A DNA stretch of 64,000 bases, taken from NCBI RefSeq assembly GCF_019145355.1, contig NZ_JAHSTY010000001.1, positions 806,001 to 870,000 of the forward strand, written 5' to 3'. The notes beneath the pieces are model-generated. The model did no database searches. It was given only the letters and a program-made list of their open reading frames with translations, and had not been told where the DNA came from. The DNA is from Pseudomonas azadiae. GTDB taxonomy: Bacteria; Pseudomonadota; Gammaproteobacteria; Pseudomonadales; Pseudomonadaceae. Position numbers and translations under genes: made by a program. Below are positions 26,024 through 35,432 of the stretch, piece after piece (the first letter of the stretch is position 1; each line of letters begins with the position of its first letter).

Positions 26024-26719
26024 ATGGACATTCAGCAAATCAAACAACAACTGGTCCGTCCCGCCGTAAAATTCAGCGCCGGTGGTTTCCGCCCTGCCGG
26101 TACCGATGAAGAAAGCTGGTTGGGCAGCGTCTTTCTGTTTCGTCCCGAGGAAAATGTACCGACCAATCAGGCCGGGCAACCGTTGCTTCCCTATGCGCAG
26201 TTCTATCTGCCCACCCTGCCCTTCAACAGCCACTTGTTGGCCGGGGTCCGTGTGCTGACGGTGTTTATTTCAAACCCGTTTCCCGAGCAGTTCGAGCCGA
26301 TGGGAGATAACTGGGTCATCCGCGAATACGGGCCAGATGACAACTTGGTGCGCAAGGCACTGCCGGTAGAGGGTTCTTTTCTAAAGCCGTTCCCACTGAA
26401 AGCGCAAGCGGTGCTGGAGGACTATCCGCTGTGGGATGGCGGCGGCGTTCCGGCGGACCTTGAGCAAGCGATAGTGAAGCTGGAACGCGCGGGCGCGATA
26501 CAAAGCTATTACGACCTGGTCACCCACACCTACGAACACAAGATCGGCGGTTACCCCTCGTTCTGCCAACCGGGGGTGGATCCGGGTGAAGGCTTCGAGT
26601 TTGTGTTCCAGATTTCATCGGATGCCAAGATCAACCTGAATGTGATCGACAGTGGCAGCCTGATGTTCTGGAAGCACGTAAAAACCGGGGAATGGGCGCT
26701 TTATTATGATTTTTACTAA
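26024..26719 (+). CDS. DUF1963 (YwqG-like) family protein
   Basis: A 231-residue cytoplasmic protein. The segment HKIGGYPSFCQPGVDPGEGFEFVFQISSDAKINLNVIDSGSLMFW is the characteristic YwqG/DUF1963 core (K-x-GG-x-P...Q followed by resolution of a small sheet). N-terminal VRPAVKFSAGGFRP fits the same family. Function is unknown; members often occur near toxin or immunity genes. No polymorphic toxin gene is seen next to it here. ATG after GGAAGGCAGCATCACC. Confidence 0.8.
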   Translation: MDIQQIKQQLVRPAVKFSAGGFRPAGTDEESWLGSVFLFRPEENVPTNQAGQPLLPYAQFYLPTLPFNSHLLAGVRVLTVFISNPFPEQFEPMGDNWVIREYGPDDNLVRKALPVEGSFLKPFPLKAQAVLEDYPLWDGGGVPADLEQAIVKLERAGAIQSYYDLVTHTYEHKIGGYPSFCQPGVDPGEGFEFVFQISSDAKINLNVIDSGSLMFWKHVKTGEWALYYDFY

Positions 26720-26785
26720 GGTGCCAGACAGCCGCCCCACGCGACAAAGTAGTTGAAATAAGCCTTGGGAAATGGACGTCATCTT

Positions 26786-27217
26786 ATGTTCGAACGTAAC
26801 AAACTGGTTCCGGAGTTAATGGTCACCCATCTGGATAACAGCCTGGCTTTTTGGGTTTCTTGCCTGGGCTTCAAAATAGCCTATCAACGTCCGGAAGACG
26901 GGTTTGCCTATCTGGATTTGGATGGCGCCCAAATCATGCTTGAGCAGATTGATCCGGACGCGGGTCAATGGTTGACTGCGCCATTGGTCAAGCCGTTTGG
27001 ACGGGGTATCAACCTGCAGATAGATGTTGAGGCTGTTGCCCCCATTATCTGCAAGCTTGATGAGGCGGGTTTTCCACTCTATCGAGCCTGCAAGGACACT
27101 TGGTACAGGGCTGAAAATGTAGAGGTAGGCCAGCGCGAATTCATCGTCCAGGATCCCGACGGTTATCTTGTAAGGTTGGTAGAACGGTTGGGCGAGCGAC
27201 CCGTTTGCTCAAGCTGA
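26786..27217 (+). CDS. Bleomycin-resistance/VOC-family protein
   Basis: A 143-residue single VOC-domain pair. N-terminal LVPELMVTHLDNSLAFWVSCLGFKIAYQRPEDGFAYLDLDGAQIML is the standard glyoxalase/bleomycin-resistance pattern; the C-terminal half ends with EFIVQDPDGYLVRLVERLG. Bleomycin-binding proteins and VOC dioxygenases share this fold; metal ligands are not clear, which favours a binding or resistance role. ATG chosen; a TTG seven codons upstream is a weaker alternative. Confidence 0.88.
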   Translation: MFERNKLVPELMVTHLDNSLAFWVSCLGFKIAYQRPEDGFAYLDLDGAQIMLEQIDPDAGQWLTAPLVKPFGRGINLQIDVEAVAPIICKLDEAGFPLYRACKDTWYRAENVEVGQREFIVQDPDGYLVRLVERLGERPVCSS

Positions 27218-27257
27218 ACCTGCGTGCGAATAAGGGACAGACCCTGAGGCCCCTAGT

Positions 27258-27300
27258 TCGCCGAGTCGTTGTGAGCACCGCCACAACAACCCGGCGATTT
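27258..27300. terminator. Conserved hairpin element, TCGCCGAGT type
   Basis: TCGCCGAGT-C-GTTGTG-loop-CACAAC-A-ACCCGGCGA folds into a two-part stem with one A:C mismatch, followed by TTT. It is the same element as the hairpins behind both DUF6124-like genes (35798 and 37958). Here it separates the VOC gene from a convergent gene and probably terminates transcription. Confidence 0.65.
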
Positions 27301-27306
27301 CGCCTC

Positions 27307-28968
27307 CTACCGCGTGCGCAGGAAACGATCGAGCACGTTTTTCGTGATCATTACGGTGTAGATGTCTGCCTGTATAAGCCCCTGTACCCATTCGCACGTG
27401 GCGGCGGTAAACACCTGGCCTCGACCTTTTTGAAAGTGCACCACCATGCCAGCACCGCGGCTATGCAGACTGATGTTGGCCTCACTAAGGTCGGGCGCCA
27501 GGATCGACGCACGAAACCGGGCATCGCCATCACCGAGCATGAATGAATAGGCATCCTCGGCGCGGCCGTGCTCGGCGTTGGTCGCCCAGCCCATGGCGAG
27601 AATCTGCAGCCCAACGGGCGCACCGTCGGTGCCGAGCGGTTCCGGGAGACCGTCGACAAAGGTGTATTCCAGGCCATCCACCTCATAGCCAAAAATGTTG
27701 GCTTCGTCTCCAAACATATCGGCGTAACCCAGGCCCGTGCCCGCAAACGCCCAGTGCTGGTGCCTGAAGACCGTGTACCCACGAGGGTTGCGCGGCGCCA
27801 TTGCGCCAAAACCGGCGTAGATCCCCCGCACTGCATTCACCCCAAACGTCTTCGCGCCTGGGTGATCCACCCTCGGATCTTCCCACGCGCCGGTCAGCCG
27901 ATGAGGGTCGGTAGCGGCCATGGGATCCAGTGCGCCGGCGTCGTATTTGTAGGCCACCTGCCGCTGGCCCTCATCCTCCAGACGAATCTGCCACATGAAA
28001 TTGCCGGCGAAGCGCGCAACATTGCCGCCCCCTTCGACAAACGCGTCGACCTGGTCGCGCATCTCCCGCGTCCAGTACTCGTCGTGCCCTGCGAAGACGG
28101 CGCAGCGATAGCCCTGGAGCGCATGCGGGTCGTGGTGCAAATCGTCCTGGGTCAGGATGTCGACCGTATAGCCTTGCTGTTCGGCCCAGACCACGAACGG
28201 TCTTTCGTAGGAGGCCCACCCCGCCAGCGCATAGTACTTGGCGTAGCCGTTGAGCGAGGCCCATTCGATGAACTCGTAACGCGCCGGCCCAGGCTTGCGT
28301 TGCCGGGTCGCGTTGATCGAGCGTGGCGCGCCCTCGGGCAGCCAGACCTGCCCTCGCGCCCAGGGCCGTTGTGCCGACAGCAACGGCGCGCGGCCACGCG
28401 GCGTACCGGGATGAACACCGAAGTAATGATTGGCGCCGCCCCAGTCGTTATAAGCGGCCCAGGTCGAAGTGGCCGCGACGAGCACCAAGGCATCGGCACG
28501 CTTGCGCGCCGCCTTGACGATGAACAGGTGATGCCCGAGCACGCTGTCAGCGCTGTCCCGCACTTCCACGACATAGCCACCTGGCTCGGCATCAGCCGGA
28601 ATTGACCATTGCATAAAGACCGGCCATCCACACCCATGCTCATAGGCACGTTCGGGCACGGGATGAAATCGAGCGGCGAGGCTGCCGGTTTCATGCAGCG
28701 TGCGAGCCACGGCCCCATCACGGTAGATCCTGAGTTTCACTTGCAAGCGGTTCGAAGACACATAGAGGCGCACCGAATCCGCCGGGCTGTAGGCGCGGCG
28801 ATCCGAGTAGCACCAGGCGGCCGCCGGGCCTGACTCGGTAGGGACTTCGACCCAGGTCTCGCGCGCCGCCTGACGTGGCCCCGACGTCTGGCTGACCGTC
28901 ACACCGGCGCCCGGCCTTTCACCGCGTGCAGCGGTGTTTTCAAGGTTTGTTGCTGAGTTCATGGACAT
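27307..28968 (-). CDS. N,N-dimethylformamidase large-subunit-like protein
   Basis: A 553-residue protein from the ATG four bases after AGGAG (a second ATG two codons on is possible). The pattern LVLVAATSTWAAYNDWGGANHYFG, then the long central region with WASLNGYAKYYALAGWASYERPFVVWAEQQGYTVDILTQDDLH and VFAGHDEYWTREMRDQVDAFVEGGGNVARFAGNFMWQIR matches the large (beta) subunit domain of DMF amidohydrolase. Those enzymes cut DMF or related amides with a mononuclear iron site. The small subunit is not seen nearby, so it may act alone on another amide. First to be translated last: it is the third gene of an operon with two MFS carriers. Confidence 0.82.
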   Translation of the reverse strand: MSMNSATNLENTAARGERPGAGVTVSQTSGPRQAARETWVEVPTESGPAAAWCYSDRRAYSPADSVRLYVSSNRLQVKLRIYRDGAVARTLHETGSLAARFHPVPERAYEHGCGWPVFMQWSIPADAEPGGYVVEVRDSADSVLGHHLFIVKAARKRADALVLVAATSTWAAYNDWGGANHYFGVHPGTPRGRAPLLSAQRPWARGQVWLPEGAPRSINATRQRKPGPARYEFIEWASLNGYAKYYALAGWASYERPFVVWAEQQGYTVDILTQDDLHHDPHALQGYRCAVFAGHDEYWTREMRDQVDAFVEGGGNVARFAGNFMWQIRLEDEGQRQVAYKYDAGALDPMAATDPHRLTGAWEDPRVDHPGAKTFGVNAVRGIYAGFGAMAPRNPRGYTVFRHQHWAFAGTGLGYADMFGDEANIFGYEVDGLEYTFVDGLPEPLGTDGAPVGLQILAMGWATNAEHGRAEDAYSFMLGDGDARFRASILAPDLSEANISLHSRGAGMVVHFQKGRGQVFTAATCEWVQGLIQADIYTVMITKNVLDRFLRTR

Positions 28969-29015
28969 TGCACTCCTTGGGTCGGCTGATACTGCGGATA
29001 GACCCGCCAATTGAA

Positions 29016-30341
29016 TTAGTCCTGAGCGGCCATCGACGACCGTGCGCCTGCAGCCACCCGGGCGCCGGGCGCCTGGATGTGCGCAAGATCGACGCCCGCC
29101 GTTTCGTCGATAAGCACACCTGCCAGCACGGTGACCACGCCCAATCCCATGACATAGCAGACGTACAGATAGCCAAGGTCAGCGCCGCCAAGGTAGCTGT
29201 GCAAATAGGGGGCGGAGCCACCAAAGATCGCCACCGACACCGACGACACCAACCCAACGCCCTGCGCGCGCGCCTGGGTTGGCACCTGCTCGCAGAGCAC
29301 GGCGGGGAAGATCGCCGCAATCAACGACCAGGCGCCCAGCCCCAGGACCTGAGCCAGGAACAGCGTGTAGGGCTCAGTGGTCACCATGATCGAAATGGGA
29401 TAGGTCAGCCCGATCACGCCCAGGCCCCAGGCGATGACCATGGGCCGGCGGCCTACCCGATCGGACAACATTCCGCAGATCGGCAACCAGCACACACAGA
29501 GAACCTGCGCCAAAAGGCTGGCCACATAGGCGCCCGTAGGGTCCATGCCCTGGGCAATTGCCGTCGAAGCACCGAACGTGACCCAGGCGTAGTAGGTGAC
29601 ATTGGCGGCCGCTGCGAGCATCACGATATTGCGTGCGACGCGCAGCATTTCGCCCCTGGAAAGTTTGCGCGGCGGCCGAGCCAGCCCCTGCTGCTCTACG
29701 AACACGTGGGACTCCTGCGCACCGCGGCGCAAAAACAGCGCATAGATACCCAGCAGCCCACCGATGGCGAAGCCGATCCGCCAGCCATAGTCGCCCATGG
29801 CCTGCGCGCCCAGCAGCCAGGTCAGCGCCGCCGCCACGGCGGTCGCCGCCATCACGCCGAGCGTCACCCCGACGTAGACCGAACTGGACCACAAGCCACG
29901 GTGTTTGCTTGGGGCGATCTCGGCGACATAGGTGTAGGAAACGCCTGTCTCGCCGCCATGGGCGAGCCCCTGCATCAGCCGGAAAAACAGCAGCGCGACC
30001 GAGGCATACAGACCAATGCTCTGGTAGGCGGGGATTACCGCGATGCCAAGGCTGCTGATTGCCAGCAGCATCATCGTGATCACCATGACGGTGCGGCGCC
30101 CCAATCGGTCGCTCAGCCGGCCGAACAGCCAGCCGCCGACAGGACGCGCGACAAACCCCACCGCAAACACGGCAAGGGTTGCGAGCATGGCCGAGCGGGC
30201 ATCGGTCTTGTCGAACAGATTGCTCGCCAGGTACACCGAAAAGGTTGCGTAGAGAGTCCAGTCGAACCACTCAAGCGCATTGCCGACACTGGCCGCGCGC
30301 AGGGATTTGAGGCGTCCTTGGTGAGACGTCGTATTGTTCAT
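29016..30341 (-). CDS. MFS transporter, metabolite:H+ symporter (MHS) family
   Basis: A 441-residue carrier from ATG after GGAGATACACC. N terminus SVGNALEWFDWTLYATFSVYLASNLF and loop GWLFGRLSDRLGRRTVMV are typical of the MHS group (KgtP, ShiA, ProP). LMQGLAHGGETGVSYTYVAE is the usual TM4 region. It lies 47 bases upstream of the DMFase-like gene on the same strand, so it likely imports that enzyme's substrate or a product acid. Regulated by the AraC gene at the far end of the operon, by position. Confidence 0.92.
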   Translation of the reverse strand: MNNTTSHQGRLKSLRAASVGNALEWFDWTLYATFSVYLASNLFDKTDARSAMLATLAVFAVGFVARPVGGWLFGRLSDRLGRRTVMVITMMLLAISSLGIAVIPAYQSIGLYASVALLFFRLMQGLAHGGETGVSYTYVAEIAPSKHRGLWSSSVYVGVTLGVMAATAVAAALTWLLGAQAMGDYGWRIGFAIGGLLGIYALFLRRGAQESHVFVEQQGLARPPRKLSRGEMLRVARNIVMLAAAANVTYYAWVTFGASTAIAQGMDPTGAYVASLLAQVLCVCWLPICGMLSDRVGRRPMVIAWGLGVIGLTYPISIMVTTEPYTLFLAQVLGLGAWSLIAAIFPAVLCEQVPTQARAQGVGLVSSVSVAIFGGSAPYLHSYLGGADLGYLYVCYVMGLGVVTVLAGVLIDETAGVDLAHIQAPGARVAAGARSSMAAQD

Positions 30342-30390
30342 GGTGTATCTCCGGGTTACGGACGGGATCGAGGCGGCATGGGGAGCTGGA

Positions 30391-31641
30391 TCAAAGGTGC
30401 AGCGCCGGCCTGTCCCGGGCAGCGCCGTGGGCGGAAGGGACCCGCACACGCAGCGCAATCAGCAGTGCCGCCAGCAGCATCAGCACGGCCGCCGCGACGA
30501 ATACGCCTGCGCTGCCACCGAGGCTGAACATCGCACCGCCAGCGGCTGCGCCTGTGGCGATGGCCGACTGCACAGAGGCCACCACCATGCCGCCTGCGCT
30601 TTCCGCCTGGTCAGGGACCGCGCTGGCGACCCAGTTCGACCACGCCACCGGCACGCCACCAAAGGCCAGGCCCCAGACGGCCAACAAAACGGCCTGCCCC
30701 GGCACCGAGGCCGGCAACAGGACCAATGCCAGCGCCGCAACGCCCACCAGCGCGGGCATCAACACCAGGGTGGCCAGCGGGTGACGGGGCAGCAGCCACC
30801 CGGCTACCAGCGTGCCGACAAAGTTGGCCACGCCAAACCCCAGCAGCATCAGCGACAGCCCTTGCGGCCCAATGCCGGTCGTGCCTTCGAGAAATGGCCG
30901 AATATAGGTGAACATCGCGAAGTGGCCGCTGTGCACCAGCACACAACCCAACATGCCCACGGCGATACCCGGGCGCTGCAACACCTCAAGCACCGTACGC
31001 AGGCGTGCCGGCCGACGCGGCGCAAGGCTCGGCAGCGTGAACGACTGGAACGCCAAGGTCACCACGCCTACCGCCGCCGCGGCAAAGAACGCGCTGCGCC
31101 AGCCATAGAGCCCACCCAGGAAACTGCCCAGCGGTACCGCAACCACCGTCCCGATGGCAATGCCACTGAAAATGATCGAAAGCGCTCGCGGCAACAAAGC
31201 ACCCGGTACCAAGCGCATCGCCACCGCCGCCGCCATGCTCCAGAACCCGCCAAGGGCGATGCCCAGCAAGATACGCATCACCAACAGCACGGCGAAACTG
31301 GAGGAAATGGCCACCAGCAGGTTGGAGGCGATCATCAAGGTGGAAAACCCCAGCAGCACCCAGCGGCGATCGATACTGCGGGTCAGGCCCGGCACCAACA
31401 GGCCGGCAAACAGCGCCACCACGGCGGTCACCGTTACCGCCTGGCCGGCCAGCGCTTCGGACACCCCCAGCTCAGTCGCCATCGGCGTCAACAAGCTGGC
31501 CGGAAGGTACTCGGCGGTCAGCAACCCGAACACGCCCATGGCCAGCGAGAAGACGGCCATCCACGCGGGGGTTGCAGGTTCTGCATCCGGCCCGGCGCCA
31601 GAACGGCTGTCGGGTACGGCGTTGCATACAAGGTCAGTCAT
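30391..31641 (-). CDS. MFS transporter, DHA1 (AraJ/NepI-like) family
   Basis: A 416-residue carrier with about 12 membrane segments: MGVFGLLTAEYLPASLLTPMATELGVSEALAGQAVTVTAVVAL at the start and RILLGIALGGFWSMAAAVAMRLVP in TM4-5, typical of DHA1 efflux carriers. It is the first gene of a three-gene operon, 49 bases before the MHS carrier, and divergent from an AraC regulator across 102 bases. Such AraC/DHA1 pairs are frequent in pseudomonads and often export toxic metabolites; the substrate is unknown. Confidence 0.92.
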   Translation of the reverse strand: MTDLVCNAVPDSRSGAGPDAEPATPAWMAVFSLAMGVFGLLTAEYLPASLLTPMATELGVSEALAGQAVTVTAVVALFAGLLVPGLTRSIDRRWVLLGFSTLMIASNLLVAISSSFAVLLVMRILLGIALGGFWSMAAAVAMRLVPGALLPRALSIIFSGIAIGTVVAVPLGSFLGGLYGWRSAFFAAAAVGVVTLAFQSFTLPSLAPRRPARLRTVLEVLQRPGIAVGMLGCVLVHSGHFAMFTYIRPFLEGTTGIGPQGLSLMLLGFGVANFVGTLVAGWLLPRHPLATLVLMPALVGVAALALVLLPASVPGQAVLLAVWGLAFGGVPVAWSNWVASAVPDQAESAGGMVVASVQSAIATGAAAGGAMFSLGGSAGVFVAAAVLMLLAALLIALRVRVPSAHGAARDRPALHL

Positions 31642-31743
31642 TGCACGGATCTCCCAATCTTTATGGCGACCCGCAGTCTAGGCGCGACGATCTGGATGAT
31701 CTATGATCGAAAACCTCGATTTATTGACTGAAACACCTGAACA

Positions 31744-32712
31744 ATGCCGACAGATCAATTTGCGCTCTCCTCCGATCTCATCAACGAGCTGTTGCGCGGT
31801 ATGCGCCTGCGCGGTGTCGAGTACCGGCGTATCCAGGCGGGCCCGGCCTTCGGCTTGGGCTTCGCTGCCAAGCCTGGGCATGCCTGGTTCCACTTCCTGG
31901 CGGTCGGCGACGCGGTGCTGCGCATGGAGGACGGCACAACCTATGCGCTGTCAGCCGGCAACGCCGTGTTCATCTCCCATGGCGCGGCTCATCAACTGCT
32001 CTCGCATACGGACGCACCTGTTCAGGACATCGACCTCCTGGACGGCGAGCCCCTCGGCGACACGGTCAGCGCGGTGGACACCGGAACCGATGCCGGCCCC
32101 ACGCCGACCACGCTGGTGTTCAGTGGCTGCATGGAATTCGAATTGGGCAGCCTGCATGGCCTTGGCAAACTGATGCCGGGCCTTATGCTGATTGATGCCG
32201 GCGGCCAGCGTTACCCCGGGCTGGTGCCTATCCTCAGCACCATGGAGCGCGAGGTCAGCGCCGCGCGCGTCGGCTTCGCCGGCATCCTCGCGCGACTGGC
32301 CGACGTGGTCGCCGCCATGGTCGTCCGCGGCTGGGTCGAATGCGCCTGCGGCAATGCCTCCGGCCTGGTCGCCGCCCTGCGCGATCCGCGCCTGGCAGGT
32401 GCGCTGCTGGCGCTGCATCAGCAACCGGGGCGCGACTGGACCGTCGAGCAATTGGCGGAGCAATGCAATACGTCCCGCTCGGTGTTTGCGGAGCGTTTTC
32501 AACTGACGATTGGCATGACCCCGCTGCGCTACGTCACCGAAGTGCGAATGCGGCTTGCCAGCCAGTGGCTGACGCTGGAAAGGCTGCCGATTGAAGAGGT
32601 GGCGCAGCGTTTGGGCTATACGTCTCAGGCGGCGTTCAGTCGGGCGTTCAAGCGTGTTACGGGTAACACGCCTGGGTTGAGTCGCAGGTTAAGACAGTCT
32701 GCGGTGTCCTGA
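31744..32712 (+). CDS. AraC-family regulator with N-terminal cupin (cupin_6)
   Basis: A 322-residue regulator. Residues 10-190 make a cupin-type ligand domain (GMRLRGVEYRRIQAGPAFGLGFAAKPGHAWFHFLAVGDAVLRMEDG), and the C terminus is the double HTH: WTVEQLAEQCNTSRSVFAERFQLTIGMTPLRYVTEVRM and PIEEVAQRLGYTSQAAFSRAFKRVTGNTPG. Divergent from the MFS/MFS/amidase operon and hence its likely activator. The C-terminal end overlaps nothing; the LysR gene is convergent 38 bases on. Confidence 0.92.
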   Translation: MPTDQFALSSDLINELLRGMRLRGVEYRRIQAGPAFGLGFAAKPGHAWFHFLAVGDAVLRMEDGTTYALSAGNAVFISHGAAHQLLSHTDAPVQDIDLLDGEPLGDTVSAVDTGTDAGPTPTTLVFSGCMEFELGSLHGLGKLMPGLMLIDAGGQRYPGLVPILSTMEREVSAARVGFAGILARLADVVAAMVVRGWVECACGNASGLVAALRDPRLAGALLALHQQPGRDWTVEQLAEQCNTSRSVFAERFQLTIGMTPLRYVTEVRMRLASQWLTLERLPIEEVAQRLGYTSQAAFSRAFKRVTGNTPGLSRRLRQSAVS

Positions 32713-32750
32713 AAGCCCATGTAAGGAACAGCATCAGGTGATGCCACCGC

Positions 32751-33644
32751 TTACATCCGGTGATGTTCCAGCAAGAAGTCCACGAACAACCGCACTCGCG
32801 CCGGCATGGCCGGGCCACCTACGAACACCGCATGGATCGGTTCCCGGTCGCCGGGGTTCCAGGCTTCCAGCAGCGGTACCAGGTCGCCGCGCCGCAGATC
32901 CTCGCTCACGCTGAACTCGCCGATGCGCGCAATGCCGGCCCCTACGCGCGCGAGTTGTGCCAACGCTTCACCACTGCTGCATTCGATGTTGCCGCTGACC
33001 TTCAGAGAAAACCCTCTTGCATCGCGGATGAACGGCCAGTTGGGTTCAGCCCGCCGGAAGTTGAAGCGCAGGCAGTTGTGCCCCAGCAGGTCCTCCGGTT
33101 CCAGCGGGATGCCGTGACGCTGCAGGTACTCGGGTGATGCCACCACTACCTGGCCGATTTCACCAATCTTGCGCGCGGTCAGCGGGCTGTCGGGTAGATG
33201 GCCAAAGCGTACCGCCACGTCGGCCTGCCCGCCGAGGATGTCGACCACTTCGTCGCCGAGGGTGAGGTCGACGACGATGTTCGGATAACGCGCGCTAAAA
33301 GCGGCCACCAACGGAACGATGGCCTGCCGCCCATGGCCAAGGGCGGCGCTGACCCGCAGCCGGCCCCTGGGTACGCCCTGGTCGGCGATAGCTTCTTCGA
33401 CCTCCGCCATGTCGGCCAGGATACGCCGCGCACCGCGCAGGAACGCCTCGCCCTCGGCGGTGAAAGTAATCGATCGGGTGGTACGCAACAGCAGGCGGGT
33501 ACCAAGACGTTGTTCGGTACGCGCGATGATCCGGCTGACCGCCGAGGGTGTGAGCCCCAATGCACGAGCGGCGGCCGACAGGCTGCCCTCCTGAGCCACG
33601 GTGACGAACACGCCCATTTCACCTGACCTGCCGTTGAAGTCCAC
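32751..33644 (-). CDS. LysR-family transcriptional regulator
   Basis: A 297-residue regulator. GTG is taken as start because GGGAG lies five bases before it (VDFNGRSGEMGVFVTVAQEGSLSAAARALGLTPSAVSRIIARTEQRLGTRLLLRTTRSI); an ATG 13 codons upstream has no ribosome site. The HTH is at about residues 12-50 and the substrate domain follows (RLRVSAALGHGRQAIVPLVAAFSARYPNI). Divergent from an MFS efflux carrier across 94 bases, a standard LysR-plus-target layout. Effector unknown. Confidence 0.93.
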   Translation of the reverse strand: MDFNGRSGEMGVFVTVAQEGSLSAAARALGLTPSAVSRIIARTEQRLGTRLLLRTTRSITFTAEGEAFLRGARRILADMAEVEEAIADQGVPRGRLRVSAALGHGRQAIVPLVAAFSARYPNIVVDLTLGDEVVDILGGQADVAVRFGHLPDSPLTARKIGEIGQVVVASPEYLQRHGIPLEPEDLLGHNCLRFNFRRAEPNWPFIRDARGFSLKVSGNIECSSGEALAQLARVGAGIARIGEFSVSEDLRRGDLVPLLEAWNPGDREPIHAVFVGGPAMPARVRLFVDFLLEHHRM

Positions 33645-33738
33645 TTGTGCTCCCTGCGCAAAGGTGATTGCCAAAAATACCATCTACTAAGTTGAAAGAC
33701 TGGATCGTAGCATTGACGGCACAGATGAGGAGCCTTTC

Positions 33739-34905
33739 ATGCGTATCAATCCCCCCCTTGTTGCACTCTCCATCGGTGCCTTTGGCATCGGCGTGACCGA
33801 GTTCGCCCCCATGGGCATGTTGCCGGGCATCGCTGCGGATCTGGGCGTTTCGATTCCCGCCGCCGGTCTGTTGGTCAGTGCTTACGCCTTGGGCGTACTG
33901 CTCGGCGCGCCGCTGATGACGTTGACCACCGGCAGGATTCCCCGGCGCTATCTGCTGATCGGGCTCATGGCGATTTTCACCCTGGGTAACCTGATGTCAG
34001 CCCTGGCCACCGATTACTACAGCCTCATGGTCGCCAGGGTGGTGACCTCACTGAACCACGGTGCGTTCTTTGGCGTGGGCTCTATCGTCGCGGCCAGCGT
34101 GGTCGCGCCGGAGAAACGTGCCGGGGCGGTTGCGGCAATGTTCATGGGGCTGACCCTGGCGACCATCGGCGGTGTGCCACTGGCCGCCTGGTTTGGCGAA
34201 CTGTTCGGCTGGCGTACCGCGTTCTGGGGGATTACCGGTCTGGGTGTGATGACGATGGCCGCGTTGTGGTTCGCCCTGCCCAACCTGCAGATGCCCAAAA
34301 GCCTCGGTGTACTGGCTGAAGTTCGAGTACTGGGCCGTGGCCCGGTACTGGGCGCGTTGGCCCTGACCGTGGTCGGCTCGGGTGCAATGTTTACCGTCTT
34401 CACCTACATTGCGCCGATCCTCAGCAATGAGACCCATGCCTCCACTGCTTACATCACCGCCATGCTCGTGCTGTTCGGCGTGGGGTTGACGCTGGGCAAC
34501 ATGTGGGGCGGCAAGGCCGCCGACCGCTCGATAGATCGCACCTTGATCGTTTCGCTGAGCGTGTTGATCGTCGTCTTGCTGGCGTTCACCGTACTGATGC
34601 GTTGGCCACTGCCGGCCGCCATTGCCATCCTGATATGGGGCATCGCCAGCTTCGCCCTGGTGCCGCCGCTGCAGATGCGCGTCATGGAAGCGGCCAAGGA
34701 CGCGCCCAACCTGGCCTCGGCGGTGAACATCGGCGCCTTCAACTTAGGCAATGCGATTGGCGCCGCGCTGGGCGGAGCGGTGATCAACGCCGGGATGGGT
34801 TATCCGGCGATTTCCCTGGCAGGAGCGGCAATGGCGGGTCTGGGACTGTTGATGGCGTTGGCTTTTGCCTGGCGTTCCAGGACGATTGCGACTGCGGTGG
34901 TGTGA
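33739..34905 (+). CDS. MFS transporter, DHA1 efflux family
   Basis: A 388-residue carrier with 12 membrane segments; PPLVALSIGAFGIGVTEFAPMGMLPGIAADLGVSIPAAGLLVSAYALGVLLGAPLM is the classic AraJ-like N terminus, and SLNHGAFFGVGSIVAASVVAPEKRAGAVAAMFMGLTLA the TM4-5 region. GGAGCCTTTC precedes the ATG. Probably controlled by the divergent LysR gene. No clue to the substrate. Confidence 0.93.
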   Translation: MRINPPLVALSIGAFGIGVTEFAPMGMLPGIAADLGVSIPAAGLLVSAYALGVLLGAPLMTLTTGRIPRRYLLIGLMAIFTLGNLMSALATDYYSLMVARVVTSLNHGAFFGVGSIVAASVVAPEKRAGAVAAMFMGLTLATIGGVPLAAWFGELFGWRTAFWGITGLGVMTMAALWFALPNLQMPKSLGVLAEVRVLGRGPVLGALALTVVGSGAMFTVFTYIAPILSNETHASTAYITAMLVLFGVGLTLGNMWGGKAADRSIDRTLIVSLSVLIVVLLAFTVLMRWPLPAAIAILIWGIASFALVPPLQMRVMEAAKDAPNLASAVNIGAFNLGNAIGAALGGAVINAGMGYPAISLAGAAMAGLGLLMALAFAWRSRTIATAVV

Positions 34906-34934
34906 CCTTGGTGTCACCTCCTCCGTAATCCACT

Positions 34935-35070
34935 TTGTAGTGAGCGGGCTTGCCCCGCGCTGGGCTGCGAAGCAGCCCCGAATATAGACGCCGTAGTGTT
35001 CCAGATAAATCCCGGTCGCCTGGTTTAGGGCTGCTTCGCAGCCCAGCGCGGGGCAAGCCCGCTCACTACA
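34935..35070. repeat. REP doublet, family B
   Basis: TTGTAGTGAGCGGGCTTGCC and inverted GGGCAAGCCCGCTCACTACA units around GGCTGCGAAGCAGCCCCG. Its flank (AATCCACTTTGTAGTGAGC) reappears at 37190, where only a collapsed version remains, marking the left edge of a segmental duplication. Confidence 0.92.
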
Positions 35071-35092
35071 GGGATTTTCAGCCGTGAAGGCT

Positions 35093-35432
35093 GTGTAGGA
35101 AAGCCTGAGACGTGTCCTACACCGAACTTCAGCACCTTGCCGCATTGCCTACAGTTGCGTCAGAATCCGCTGGCTTGTGCGCTTGAGTGGGCGTCTCTAA
35201 GGTGGCTCGGTCACTGACAATTCAGTGATCGGGTTTAGTAGCCCGAGTGACAACATAAAGTGCATGAGCTTCATCAATCAGATGTTCTTGTCTGTGCTTG
35301 ATGGTGGCTGTGCGCAGGGCGCCCACGGGCGCGCCGGCTTTGTGTGTTTCCCCGGTCTACTAACCTGCGTCCAGCCGCCACCCTTTCGTTTAGTAGCGAA
35401 AAGGTGCTGGCCCTAAAACAGGTACAACACAC
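35093..35432 (+). ncRNA. Structured leader RNA, copy 1, upstream of a DUF6124-like gene
   Basis: A 340-base untranslated leader, about 85-90 percent like copy 2 at 37254. Helices seen: GTGTAGGA/TCCTACAC; a 12-pair hairpin at 35206-35233 with CAAT loop; CGGG-TTTAGTAG-CCCG (35230-35245) that excludes the outer pairs of the former; GGT-CTACTA-ACC (35354-35365); a GGCGCC hairpin (loop CACG); and TTTCG-TTTAGTAG-CGAAA (35384-35400). Two hairpin loops read TAGTAG and one CTACTA, so loop-loop kissing is possible. CCACC (35378-35382) can pair with GGTGG at 35302 or with GGTG at 35403. Differences between copies largely preserve pairing (for example UCACUGA versus UCGCUGA, and the UUCG versus CACG loop). 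I do not recognise a known RNA family. Function as cis-regulator is inferred. Confidence 0.6.

Noticed and set aside
30334..31731. 465-codon plus-strand frame
   Set aside because: Antisense to the DHA1 MFS gene; composition is Gln/His/Arg-rich as expected of a shadow.
35354..35365. CTACTAAC in the DUF6124 leader as an intron branch point
   Set aside because: No intron features (domain V, 5' GUGYG) are present and the motif is explained by complementarity to the TAGTAG loops.
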